Shown in pieces: positions 55,455-64,000 of a DNA stretch of 64,000 nt. The position numbers and the translations under genes were made by a program. This DNA comes from Amphimallon solstitiale (Eukaryota > Arthropoda > Insecta > Coleoptera > Scarabaeidae): assembly GCA_963170755.1 (NCBI GenBank), contig OY720681.1, forward strand, positions 118,305,394 to 118,369,393, read 5' to 3'. Under the pieces are notes generated by a model. The model was not told the origin of the DNA, did not search any database, and saw only the letters and a program-made list of their open reading frames with translations. The first letter of the stretch is position 1. Each line of letters opens with the position of its first letter.

Positions 55455-56680
55455 TAAGCTAAATAAATATGATGGATTCAGTAAGTAATAATCCGCGATG
55501 TAGCCAAAGTGTAAAATAAGTAAACTTCTTTTTATATTGTTCAAGCTTTCGCAATGGTTTATTGAATATTCAGGAGAGCGTTATTAGTTTATAAGTTAAT
55601 AAAAATTAGATCCAAAATTTGAAAAAGTAAAACAGATGCAGTACAGTGGTATACTGTATGCCTATTACATAATAAATTATACTGTCACTACGCCACCACA
55701 CGAATTATGAATGTAGTAACTTTGAACAGTTTAATAAAACGTTTGTGACCATTCAAAAAACAGGTGTGTTAATAGCTCTTTATGGTAATAAATACGTTCG
55801 ATGTAATCATGTCGTTTTGGGAATAATTTAAAATGATTATTAGTGCATCATTATTATTATTATTGCGTAATTCTCTAATTTGTTTCCATTTGGTATTCCT
55901 GCAGTATTTGTGCTAAACATTTTCTCGGAAATCGAGCGTCTTTCTCATAGTTTTAACCGCAAATCTAAACAGGAAGTGATTTATATGCGGTAAACTGGAA
56001 GGTTATCTGGGAATTTTTACTCATTTAAAAATAGTTTCATTTTTATTTGGAACTGAATTGCAATAATATATTTATAGCATTATTATTAAAGTTAATGTTG
56101 TTCGTACAGGTACCTACGTATAAATCTTTTTTTTTTCATTGTGAGTATTTTTAAAAACATTATTCTTTTTATTGGTTTTCAAATTACATTTTTATCGCAC
56201 TCTAAATTGGCTGGATTTTTTTAACAAACGTAAGCAAAAATTTAATTAATTCCACATGACCATTGCAAAACAAAAATGTTCCACTCATTCCATATACGGT
56301 TTTATGTGAAATAAATATTAATTTCGGTGAATTGTATTTTTTTGTGGACAATTGTACAGAGTTGAATTTTATGGGCAATTGCTTTGTGTGGTGATTATAT
56401 ATATGTCTGTACTTGACTAGTTCTCCGGTGTATTTTTTCTATTTATTTGCTCCATACCATATTATTTATTTAGGTTAGTGTTTTTCACATTCTTCATTGA
56501 AATTAAATGCTCGATTGCTCTTTCTATATTTTGACATAGAAGTCCCCGTGAATCGAAAAAGTTCATACAGTAACATTGTCACGTCTACAAACAGTCCCAT
56601 GAACAGTTAATGTACATAAGCAATTACACTGTAAAATAGACGACTGAAAAAACTAGATCAATAAATTCAGCATCTATTTA
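55455..56680. other. Intergenic stretch, nothing recognised
   Basis: AT-rich, with a short ATT microsatellite near 55850. No gene or repeat family seen. Confidence 0.4.
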
Positions 56681-56773
56681 GAGTTTATAGATCTAGATAA
56701 AGCATTCAACATGGTATCACAAAATGAAGTCCGGGAAAGCTTAGCACATATAAATATCCATCCAATAATTAAG
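56681..56773 (+). pseudogene. LINE reverse-transcriptase fragment
   Basis: Reads EFIDLDKAFNMVSQNEVRES and continues LAHINIHPIIK before TAA. FxDLxKAFDxVxxxxV is the first catalytic-Asp block of non-LTR reverse transcriptases. About 31 codons remain; the neighbouring sequence is not recognisable. Confidence 0.7.
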
Positions 56774-57014
56774 TAAAGTTATGTGAATTGAAAATGCTAT
56801 GTAATAAAACATCATTTATACACTAGTACATAATAATTAGACTGTTATTGCCAGGCATACCTGAACATAATAGTTTATTAAAAGAAGTAAATTACAATAA
56901 CAGTATTAGACATTTCACCATTCAACTTTGTTTGATGTTTTATATTAATTAGTCTAAATAAAATTTTAGCATGTATCTTTTTCATTCTTTGTAGAATGTC
57001 ACTTGCACATAGTT

Positions 57015-57869
57015 CTTCTTCTTCTTCTTCTTCTTGTTATAGACCTATTGGTCTGTTAATTACTGACTTTGTAGCTATGGTTTTTCCTGTGATGTTGATT
57101 TCCAGCTGTCTTTCCATCGCTTATGTGGCCTTCCCGGTGCTCGATACCCTGCCGGCTTTCCCTCTAGTGCTACGCGTGGCAATCTGCTCTCGTCCATTCT
57201 CCTAACGTGATCGTACCATCCTCTTCTTCTCTGTCTCCCCCATCTCACCACGTCCACTATCCCGCACTGTTCTCTGATGTCGGTGTTTCTTATACGGTCT
57301 TTTCTGGTTTTGCCAAGGATAGTTCGTAGTGTTTTCATTTCAGCAACTCGTAGCATGTTCTTGGTTTTGCTTGTTTCTTCGCGCGTTTCTATACCATAAG
57401 TCATGACGGGCCTTATACAGGTTTTGTAGATTCTTATCTTGCTGTCTGTTCGCATGTATTGATTCGACCAAACTATCTCTCTTAAACATCCTGATAGCGA
57501 TGTCGCTTTATTAATCTGGTTCCTTAGGTCTTTGGTTGGGTCATGACCACTGGAGATGTCAAGGCCGAGGTACCTGAACTGGTTGACTTGCTCGATGGGT
57601 TTATCTTCCACCACGAGTTTACATCTAATTGGTTCTTTAGCGATTGTCATGGCTTTTGTTTTGTCGGTGGATATATTCAAGTTCAGCTGTTGGCTTGTTT
57701 GATAAAATTTAAAGAGCTGTTTCTGTAGATCGTCTTCTGTTTCCGCTAGGATTGCTGCATCGTCCGCGTAGCACACCATACTGACTCTGTTCCTGCTCAT
57801 TCTATAGCCCAAATTCAGCGACGCGACCTCCCGTATGATTTCGTCCATTAATAGGTTAAACAAGAATGG
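57015..57869 (-). mobile_element. 5'-truncated RTE-like LINE insertion with 14-bp target duplication
   Basis: ACTTGCACATAGTT is present at 57001-57014 and again at 57870-57883, a perfect 14-bp target duplication. The insert ends on the minus strand in an AAGAAGAAG microsatellite tail (plus-strand TTC repeat 57015-57031), the same tail as the LINE at 14374-16016. Only the last ~850 bp of the element were integrated. Confidence 0.9.
57075..57863 (-). CDS. LINE reverse-transcriptase C-terminal part, open but truncated
   Basis: A 262-codon frame from an internal Met at 57863 to a stop at 57075. It contains FNLLMDEII, YADDAAILAETEDDLQ (catalytic Asp pair near residue 32), RPVMTYGIETREET, and a C-terminus with GRPHKRWKDSW. 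It is a clear relative of the ORF at 14395-15972 but diverged in sequence. The fingers/palm part and endonuclease are missing because of 5' truncation. The remaining frame has no stop, consistent with a recent insertion. Confidence 0.85.
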   Translation of the reverse strand: MFNLLMDEIIREVASLNLGYRMSRNRVSMVCYADDAAILAETEDDLQKQLFKFYQTSQQLNLNISTDKTKAMTIAKEPIRCKLVVEDKPIEQVNQFRYLGLDISSGHDPTKDLRNQINKATSLSGCLREIVWSNQYMRTDSKIRIYKTCIRPVMTYGIETREETSKTKNMLRVAEMKTLRTILGKTRKDRIRNTDIREQCGIVDVVRWGRQRRRGWYDHVRRMDESRLPRVALEGKPAGYRAPGRPHKRWKDSWKSTSQEKP

Positions 57870-57905
57870 ACTTGCACATAGTTGTTACATTAAAACCCAC
57901 TTTAA

Positions 57906-58572
57906 AACAAGAAAATGGGTGTGCTTAGAACCACATGGTAGAAGTGAAAACTTCATCAAGGCGAGGTTAATAATACGAAATCCAACTTTTTTTTTTCGTT
58001 CTATATTACATTAGGGTCATCCTGCATCGACGAATTCAGTTGCTGAGATTTAGGGTGATTCTTTTGACGATATTTCTTCACGCTCCCATTAGACAATTCC
58101 CTTTTTCGTTTTAATTTGTCATCGATTTGATTTTCTTAATCCATCCTGTGTAACAGAAAAGAATTAATGCTTATAAATTCGTATATAATGAGCAATTAAA
58201 GCAATGCTCTATTCTCAACGTTTCTGTTTTGCATTGGTATACAAATTATGGTAAATGCGTGTGGACGTTATTTAACACCCGGAATATACTGATCACTGAT
58301 CAGTTTCCGAGTCATCCATATCATTTTAATAAACATGCTAAAACTTACTTGAGCGCGAAATATTATATTATATTATTATAGAGATAATGTCTCATACACA
58401 CACAACAAATTTTTTGGTTAACCGTCCGCGAAGTTACCAATTAGCGAACGCAACACAGTCCGCGAAATACAATTATACATACAAATATAATCGCGTGGGT
58501 GTACGAACAACTTTAAAGGGTTCCTCGACGGAGAGATTTTCCGATACGCTTCTGGGTCGGTTCGGACGCATG

Positions 58573-58616
<44 letters not shown>

Positions 58617-58903
58617 CGATATGAATACTCGCTTACGAGTCCCGCGCTGGTCTAGTGCTAACGTGCCGGCTTCTCACCCGTGCGGCTCGGGATCGAATCT
58701 GCTCTGGGACATGAATTTATTTATTCATTTAAATTTCAATTTAATTGAAATTAAATACCTCTATATGATATATTTCTCTCGTTCCCTTAGTCGACTCGAG
58801 CCGACTTTACCCGAACGAGCGTTACAAGCCGAGCGTGACGGCTCAGTCTTGTTCAGTGCCCACAATCAACGCAACGCGCCCAAAGAAGTTTACACTTCAA
58901 AAA
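57906..58903. repeat. Composite ~1-kb dispersed repeat, copy 2
   Basis: 998 bp, homologous to 45962-46915 from CAAGAAAATGGGTGTGCTTA to GTTTACACTTCAAAAA. Differences include an expanded TA microsatellite (about 58577-58611), an insertion in the TACAATTATACATACAAATA region, and a stop at codon three of the small minus-strand ORF. The 21-bp palindrome is kept (58732-58752). Confidence 0.8.
58648..58699 (+). promoter_or_regulatory. tRNA-like A and B boxes (possible SINE promoter), copy 2
   Basis: TGGTCTAGTGCTAAC at 58648-58662 and GGGATCGAATC at 58689-58699 fit the A-box and B-box consensus of tRNA genes well, with ACGTGCCGGCTTCTCACCCG between them, a tRNA-like sequence common in insect SINEs. 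Confidence 0.6.
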
Positions 58904-59788
58904 TTAAATTAGCATGCGATAAAGTAAGACTTCATATATCCAAAACTCTTTTTATCGAACGCCTCTTCATTAAAAAACGCCAAACATCGGAACTATTTCT
59001 TGTAAGCATGATTTGTTAATAATGTAATTTGTAAACCTATTAACAATGAAAAGAAGCTGAAGCTAAATATTTTGGAACATTTGTATTTATACCACAGTTG
59101 ATACAATTTGTCATGTTTACATTTCAGGTAGATTAGTAAAAATTAATCGAGCATTATTTGAGCTTCCGCATTGTCCGTACATTCAGACACCATTTCAGAT
59201 GGCAATTTCTCAATACAAAATGTGTGTCTTTTGAGTAAGCCTTTGTTTATTCGAAACCGATCTTCAGTTTACTGCTGTCTCAAAATAAGAAGTGCTTCAA
59301 ATATCTCTCCACAACCTAGAACACGTAACTTAAAAATATTGTTAAAAATATGCAATTACATGTAATCAGTTGATAATGTAATAATTTGTCAACAATTTTA
59401 AATGTGGTTATTTATTCTAATAAATATAATAATTTATATTAATAAAATGATTGTAGATATGTGACTTCCTACATTAATATGTAAAAATTACTCAAAATTA
59501 GGATGGAACGAATTTGACCTAACCTATTCTGGTAAGCTCAAGCATTAACATACTCTTTTCAATATTCCAGCAGTATATGCACATACGGGTAATTGTAAAA
59601 TTTAAAGTAAAATGTGAACTACCTTTAAAATGTATTGTGATAGAGTCTCAAAAATTCAATAACAAATATTATGAATGTACAAAAATTAAATGCAAAATTT
59701 ATCTGATTCACTGGACAAACTTATGTACATATTTAAATCTGTTCTTCGTCGTCGAACTTTGCGGTTTGCTTGAACCTAAATCTAAAAA
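58904..59788. other. Intergenic stretch, nothing recognised
   Basis: AT-rich. The 98-codon plus-strand frame at 59577-59873 runs into the HINE-like repeat and shows no domain. Confidence 0.4.
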
Positions 59789-60947
59789 TGAGGTGTGGCC
59801 ACCACACGACTTTCTTATACGTATGAGCGTTTCAATCCATACAATTTTAAAAATTATTTTATACAAAAATTAATCAAAATCCTATTCTAAGTACTTTCAG
59901 TCTCTTAATAAATCTCTACAGGACAGATATTTTGTGAGATATTTGCAAAAATTACTCCCGGTCCGAATTTTGAATTTTCGTTTATACAAAAAATATTCCA
60001 AATCCAACTCTAAATAGTTTTACTCTTGACAAATATATATAGAATGCATAATTTACGAAATATTTGCAAAATTCGCTATTCGATAAGAGTAAAAGTGGTA
60101 CTTCCGGTCCGAATTTTGAATTTTCATTTATACAAAAAATATTTCAAATCCAAACTCTAAATACGTTTGTACTCTTGACAAATATATACAGAATGCATAA
60201 TTTACGAAATATTTGCAAAAATCGTTATTCCAAAGAGTAAAAGTGTTACTTCCGGACCGAATTTTGAAATTTCATTTATACAAAAAATATTTCAAATCCA
60301 ACTCTAAATGCTTTTGTATTGTTGAGAAATATATATAGAACGCATAATTTACGAAATATTTGCAAAAATGGCTATTCGATTAGAGTAAAAGTGCTACCTC
60401 CGGTCCGAACTTTGAAATTTTTTTATGCAAAAGATATTGAAAATTAAGTTTTAAATACTTTTATACTCGTAACGTACCTGTCTAAAATGCATGACTTGCG
60501 AAATATTCGCAAAAAACTGATTTTCGATAAGAGTAAAAGACCTACTTCCGGTAGGAATTTCGAAAAACCTTTTTAATAAAATTCTTCTCAAATTTAATTT
60601 TGAGTATATATGAATTCTTTACAAATTTGTTTAAACTTAGTAGTTGACGAATAATTGGCAAAATTCGACTTTTTCACAGAAGTAAACTACTACTTCCGGT
60701 CTGCCGATTTTACTGAAAATCTAATCAGATCCCAAGAGGGAGATTATAATCGTAAATATAGAATTTGGAATTGATACCTATAGCAGTTTGACCGCTATCG
60801 TGGTCACAGACACACACACACACTGACACACACAGAGACATTTTTTAAAAACCACTTTTTCGGTATCAGGGGCTTCAAAACGTGAACATCTGCAGAAATC
60901 TCGAGATCGAAAATTTTCATCATCACAATACTTCCTTATAAGGAAGT
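59789..60947 (-). mobile_element. HINE-like repeat, copy 4 (longest, 1,159 bp)
   Basis: Left edge TGAGGTGTGGCCACCACACG then ACTTTCTTATACGTA; right edge TACTTCCTTATAAGGAAGT, in which the subterminal inverse repeat is shortened. CTTCCGGT or close variants lie at 59955, 60101, 60249, 60397, 60545 and 60693: six sites at 146-148 bp spacing, two more than in the complete copies at 35868 and 36798. A short CA tract lies at about 60807-60838. Flanking A-runs are present on both sides. Confidence 0.75.
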
Positions 60948-62019
60948 AAAAGCGATGGCATTTTGTGATCAACGACACAGAACTTTCTACTTGTCTTATT
61001 TTTAGTTTATCGTCGTATAACGTAATTAGCAGCGACGTGTCTTTGCCAATCTAAGTTTTTCTTATGCCGCTTACTTTAAATAAATAATTCTCATATGGAA
61101 CTTCGTACAGGAAAGCTTGAACATTCTCTTGAGTGAAATTTTTTTTTTCATACCTTCTTTTCAAGTAACGAAACAGTTCGAAATAGTTAGTGAAGTCATA
61201 CTATGGTGCATTTTGAGCGTAGCTTTTAACATGGAGTAGTCCAGAGTGAAGACGTTTTGGTATTTTAGAAAGATAATAAAAGTACACCGAAAGACTTAGA
61301 TGTAGCATTTTGCCACTTTCATTTTGATGCACCATTTAATGTACACACAATAAGTTTTCTCGTAAATATATTTTGACCTATCAGACATGAAGCCACAACT
61401 GGTTGCCATTTCAGCCATGATGCTGATTTCGGTTTCGCAAGTCATCAAATTTTCCTCAGCTGAGGAAAGACTGCTAGGCTCATTTCGAAAAAGTCACGTA
61501 AACGAATCATTTAGTTAGAATAAATAACTATATTTAGTGCCTCTACTATAGTAGCGTTCTTCGCTACGCCTAAAAACAACAGCTAGATTTAGTGTATATA
61601 CGTAAATTTTTTAGAGTAAAATTGTGCAAAAAATAGAGTGCTTGTGTATGGCGGAGGTAACATGCTTTTATGGCTGACACTTTGGGCAAGGAATAACGTT
61701 TCTCACCATAAAAGCTTCCTTAAGCCCTTGATACATAAAAAACTGTATGCAATCAAATATTTTGAATTGTCCTTTCATGGTCTGGATTGTTTGTAATTAA
61801 GAACGTTGGAGCTTTTGTAATGTGCCTTTGCTGATTTAATGTAATGTGAAGGCGTCGAAGAGGAACTCGAACGAAACCTATGGAAGAAGAAGCTAACGAA
61901 AAGAAATGTGAAAATGTACATAGAATGGTATAATGTGTACACATAATGGTGTTAATGGTATTGAGAAGTGAAAATGACACTTGCATAGAAATATACCAAA
62001 ACGAAGAAAACACCAGGTA
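60948..62019. other. Intergenic stretch, nothing recognised
   Basis: AT-rich, no supportable gene. The minus frame at 61753-62013 shows no domain. Confidence 0.4.
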
Positions 62020-62480
62020 ATCATGTCCAAATATTTAGGAGTGTTAATACGGAAGGATGGGGGAATAGAAAAAAATAAACGAGAGAAGAGAGAATATACA
62101 ATGCGTTCAAACTGTACTTCACCTTAAGCACATTATTTATAAGCAAGAAGGAAGGAAAATAAAATAACTGACTATATATAAGACACTCTTTTTAGGCCAG
62201 TACTGTTATACGGAACTAATAGCTGAGGTCTAACTGTGCCCATGAAAAGTAAATTAGAAGCAATTTACGTTGAATATTTTTAAAGGTGTTGTTGGAGTAA
62301 CCGGATTAATGCAGATCAAAGTTTACAAAAATAGCTAATGGGCGAGAATAGATCAGTAAAACGAGCTTGAGAGGCATGAGTTCAGTTAAAAGAGGAAGAA
62401 AACCGGAAAGACCGCGAAAAGTATGGAATGATAAAATAAGGAGAAATGCTCTGATTCGAGAAGATCGTAAAGGTATAAGA
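62020..62480 (+). pseudogene. LINE ORF2 C-terminal relic
   Basis: The plus strand reads SKYLGVLIRKDGGIEKN near 62025, then FRPVLLYGTNS near 62190, and near 62380-62470 SSVKRGRKPERPRKVWNDKI with RRNALIRED. YLG...DGG, RPVLLYG and GRxxxRPRKxW are C-terminal landmarks of non-LTR ORF2 proteins. Stops and frame changes separate them. It differs from the RTE-like family at 14395 and 57075 and may be the same family as the fragment at 56681. Confidence 0.7.
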
Positions 62481-64000
62481 AAGAATAGATAAAAGGTTGC
62501 CGTACACCCCTGAAACATAATTATCATTATGCTAAATAATCACAAGGTCTTTATTAACAAAGGCAAAGTTTAGCAAAAGATATTTACACTTAACCTTTCT
62601 AGTAACAATCACTGTTTACAAAAAAATCAGAACCATACATATTGCTGTGACTCTTGCAAATTTATATATAAATGAAATAAATTTAATTTATTTAATCAAT
62701 GTGTAATAGAGAGTCGAGCACGCATCTTAGTGCTAGGCCTTATGCTAGACTAAGATACGATGAATTTTCTGCTGAAAAGTAGGTTAAGCAAAACTTTTAC
62801 ATACGACTAGCTCAGTTTAAAATAAATAATTCTCTCAGGGGCAGAAAATATAAGTAGATTCTCCAAACGATTCTCCTGCTCTTTAATTATCTCCAGGTCA
62901 GGTAAAGAAAATAAAATGCCAAATAAATCTTAACATCTAATTTATTAAAAATAAATTTAAACGAATTCAAAAATTTTAATATACAAATATTTACATACAA
63001 AGAATCATTATTCAAATTGATACATCATAATCAATAAAATATTATAAGAAATAAAAATAAATGAAGTCATAATGTCGTGAAAAACTTATGTCTAAAGAAA
63101 AATGTGAACGTGATTATTATGAATTATATTTGTCATAGATACATGTAAACAATCAAAAATAAAATGAATTACACATGATGAATTGTACTGGAATATAAAT
63201 AACCAAAAATTTACGCGATCTACTATTTGCGAACAAAATATAAACATTAAGGATATGGCTTTGCCCTAATTAGTCCTGTCCGGCGCCTTTTCTTGCTCTC
63301 AACACAGTACCATCAGATAGCAAATTCACACAGATGAGTATCCCAAAGTTCCACCCTACGAGTATGTCTATTCAACTCGTCGGACACAACCCGAACATAC
63401 ATCACAATGTGCTCACTCCTTAAGGAATATATACATATATAAATAAATTTTATATAAATAAAATGAAATAAAATAATGTCTTTGCGTATTCAATAGATTA
63501 ACTCAGCCCTGATTAGTTCTGCCTGGTGCCTTTTCTCGCTCCCAAACGCAGTACCACCAAGACCAATTCGTGTCTTTCAAATTCACCAGGACTCCATGCT
63601 ATGAATTAAATAACGACATAATTCATTTCACACATTCCTGATGTATTATTCAACACGTTAACATTGAATACCCAAATACAACAAAAATATACTTGATACA
63701 CATATAAGAAAAAATAATATATACATTAAAATAAACTTTTACCTTCTCGTGAAATTCCAATACAAAAACACCACCACAAACAAAGAATTTGGTACACCAC
63801 TATACACACATTTATAACAAATATTATCTAATCACCTTAACTCTTCGTACATGGTTTCAAACTCATCCATAATAAATTTTTAAAAACTGGTTCACTTATA
63901 TATATCCTATATACACATAAAACAAAATTATTAATTTCAAATCCCTTTTGTAGGATAAATAAATTTAAAAGAAAAGTAAATTATACGAAAATGAAATGAT
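62481..64000. other. Intergenic stretch at the right edge with one direct repeat
   Basis: Only the repeat at 63263-63560 stands out. The rest is AT-rich; the last 400 bases contain many ATACACAT strings but no ORF. Confidence 0.4.
63263..63560 (+). repeat. Two-copy direct repeat, 243-bp spacing
   Basis: GCCCTAATTAGTCCTGTCCG followed by GCGCCTTTTCTTGCTC at 63263 recurs as GCCCTGATTAGTTCTGCCTG with GTGCCTTTTCTCGCTC at 63506, each followed by CAGTACCA(T/C)CA. About 55 bp are shared with several differences. Confidence 0.75.

Noticed and set aside
58575..58611. TA dinucleotide run as a possible regulatory element
   Set aside because: A simple microsatellite; the other repeat copy has a much shorter version.
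1..64000. CRISPR arrays, bacterial operons, tRNA or rRNA genes
   Set aside because: No regularly spaced short repeats with unique spacers, no cloverleaf-complete tRNA and no rRNA-like sequence were found; the tRNA-like box pairs lie within a degenerate repeat.

Overview
This window looks like a transposon-dense, AT-rich stretch of an insect nuclear genome. The evidence is Ty3/gypsy LTR elements, RTE- and Jockey/CR1-like LINE fragments, mariner and hAT relics, TA-flanked inverted-repeat elements, and one short spliced-looking exon with a GTAAGT donor. There are no bacterial operons, rRNA, tRNA genes or CRISPR. The order of insect cannot be told from the sequence. Host coding sequence is minimal: one 85-nt candidate exon (34549-34633) and a few short open frames of unknown status. 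The window is best read as intergenic or very large intronic DNA filled by mobile elements.

Layout. 1-1.6 kb: the end of a long intact ORF of an arthropod multicopy family of unknown function, followed directly by four 61-bp tandem repeats. 2-8 kb: a 263-bp TA-flanked inverted-repeat element, a nearly complete 2.2-kb hAT element (8-bp target duplication, transposase broken by two stops and a frameshift), and another inverted-repeat element at 7.8-8.1 kb. 10.4-11.1 kb: first copy of a dispersed repeat family with Helentron/HINE-like ends. 14.4-16.0 kb: a 5'-truncated LINE with an intact reverse transcriptase. 18.6-19.2 kb: transposase relics.

19224-31375: the centrepiece, a complete 12,152-bp Ty3/gypsy element on the minus strand. 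It has two 2,474-bp LTRs that look identical, an ATAT target duplication, a primer-binding site, a polypurine tract, intact gag and intact pol. pol is in the -1 frame relative to gag, with an A9 run inside the overlap, so Gag-Pol is probably made by -1 frameshifting. Identical LTRs and open frames imply a very recent, possibly active, insertion.

35828-39920: a second, older gypsy-type element on the plus strand (ATAT target duplication) with large internal deletions. Its 5' LTR was split by two head-to-tail copies of the HINE-like repeat. The intact 3' LTR preserves the empty-site sequence, so the insertion boundaries can be read to the base. A related solo LTR sits at 49995-50490. 43.6-64 kb holds more LINE and mariner relics, a 686-bp inverted-repeat element, several local tandem repeats, two 1-kb copies of a composite repeat with a tRNA-like promoter region and a 47-codon ORF, and a fourth HINE-like copy (59789-60947).

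The most unusual structure is the HINE-like family. Its core carries the motif ACTTCCGGT (reverse complement ACCGGAAGT, the consensus of ETS-family factors) at a nearly constant 146-149 bp spacing, with copy number differing between insertions. All coordinates and translations were read by eye; no database search was possible.
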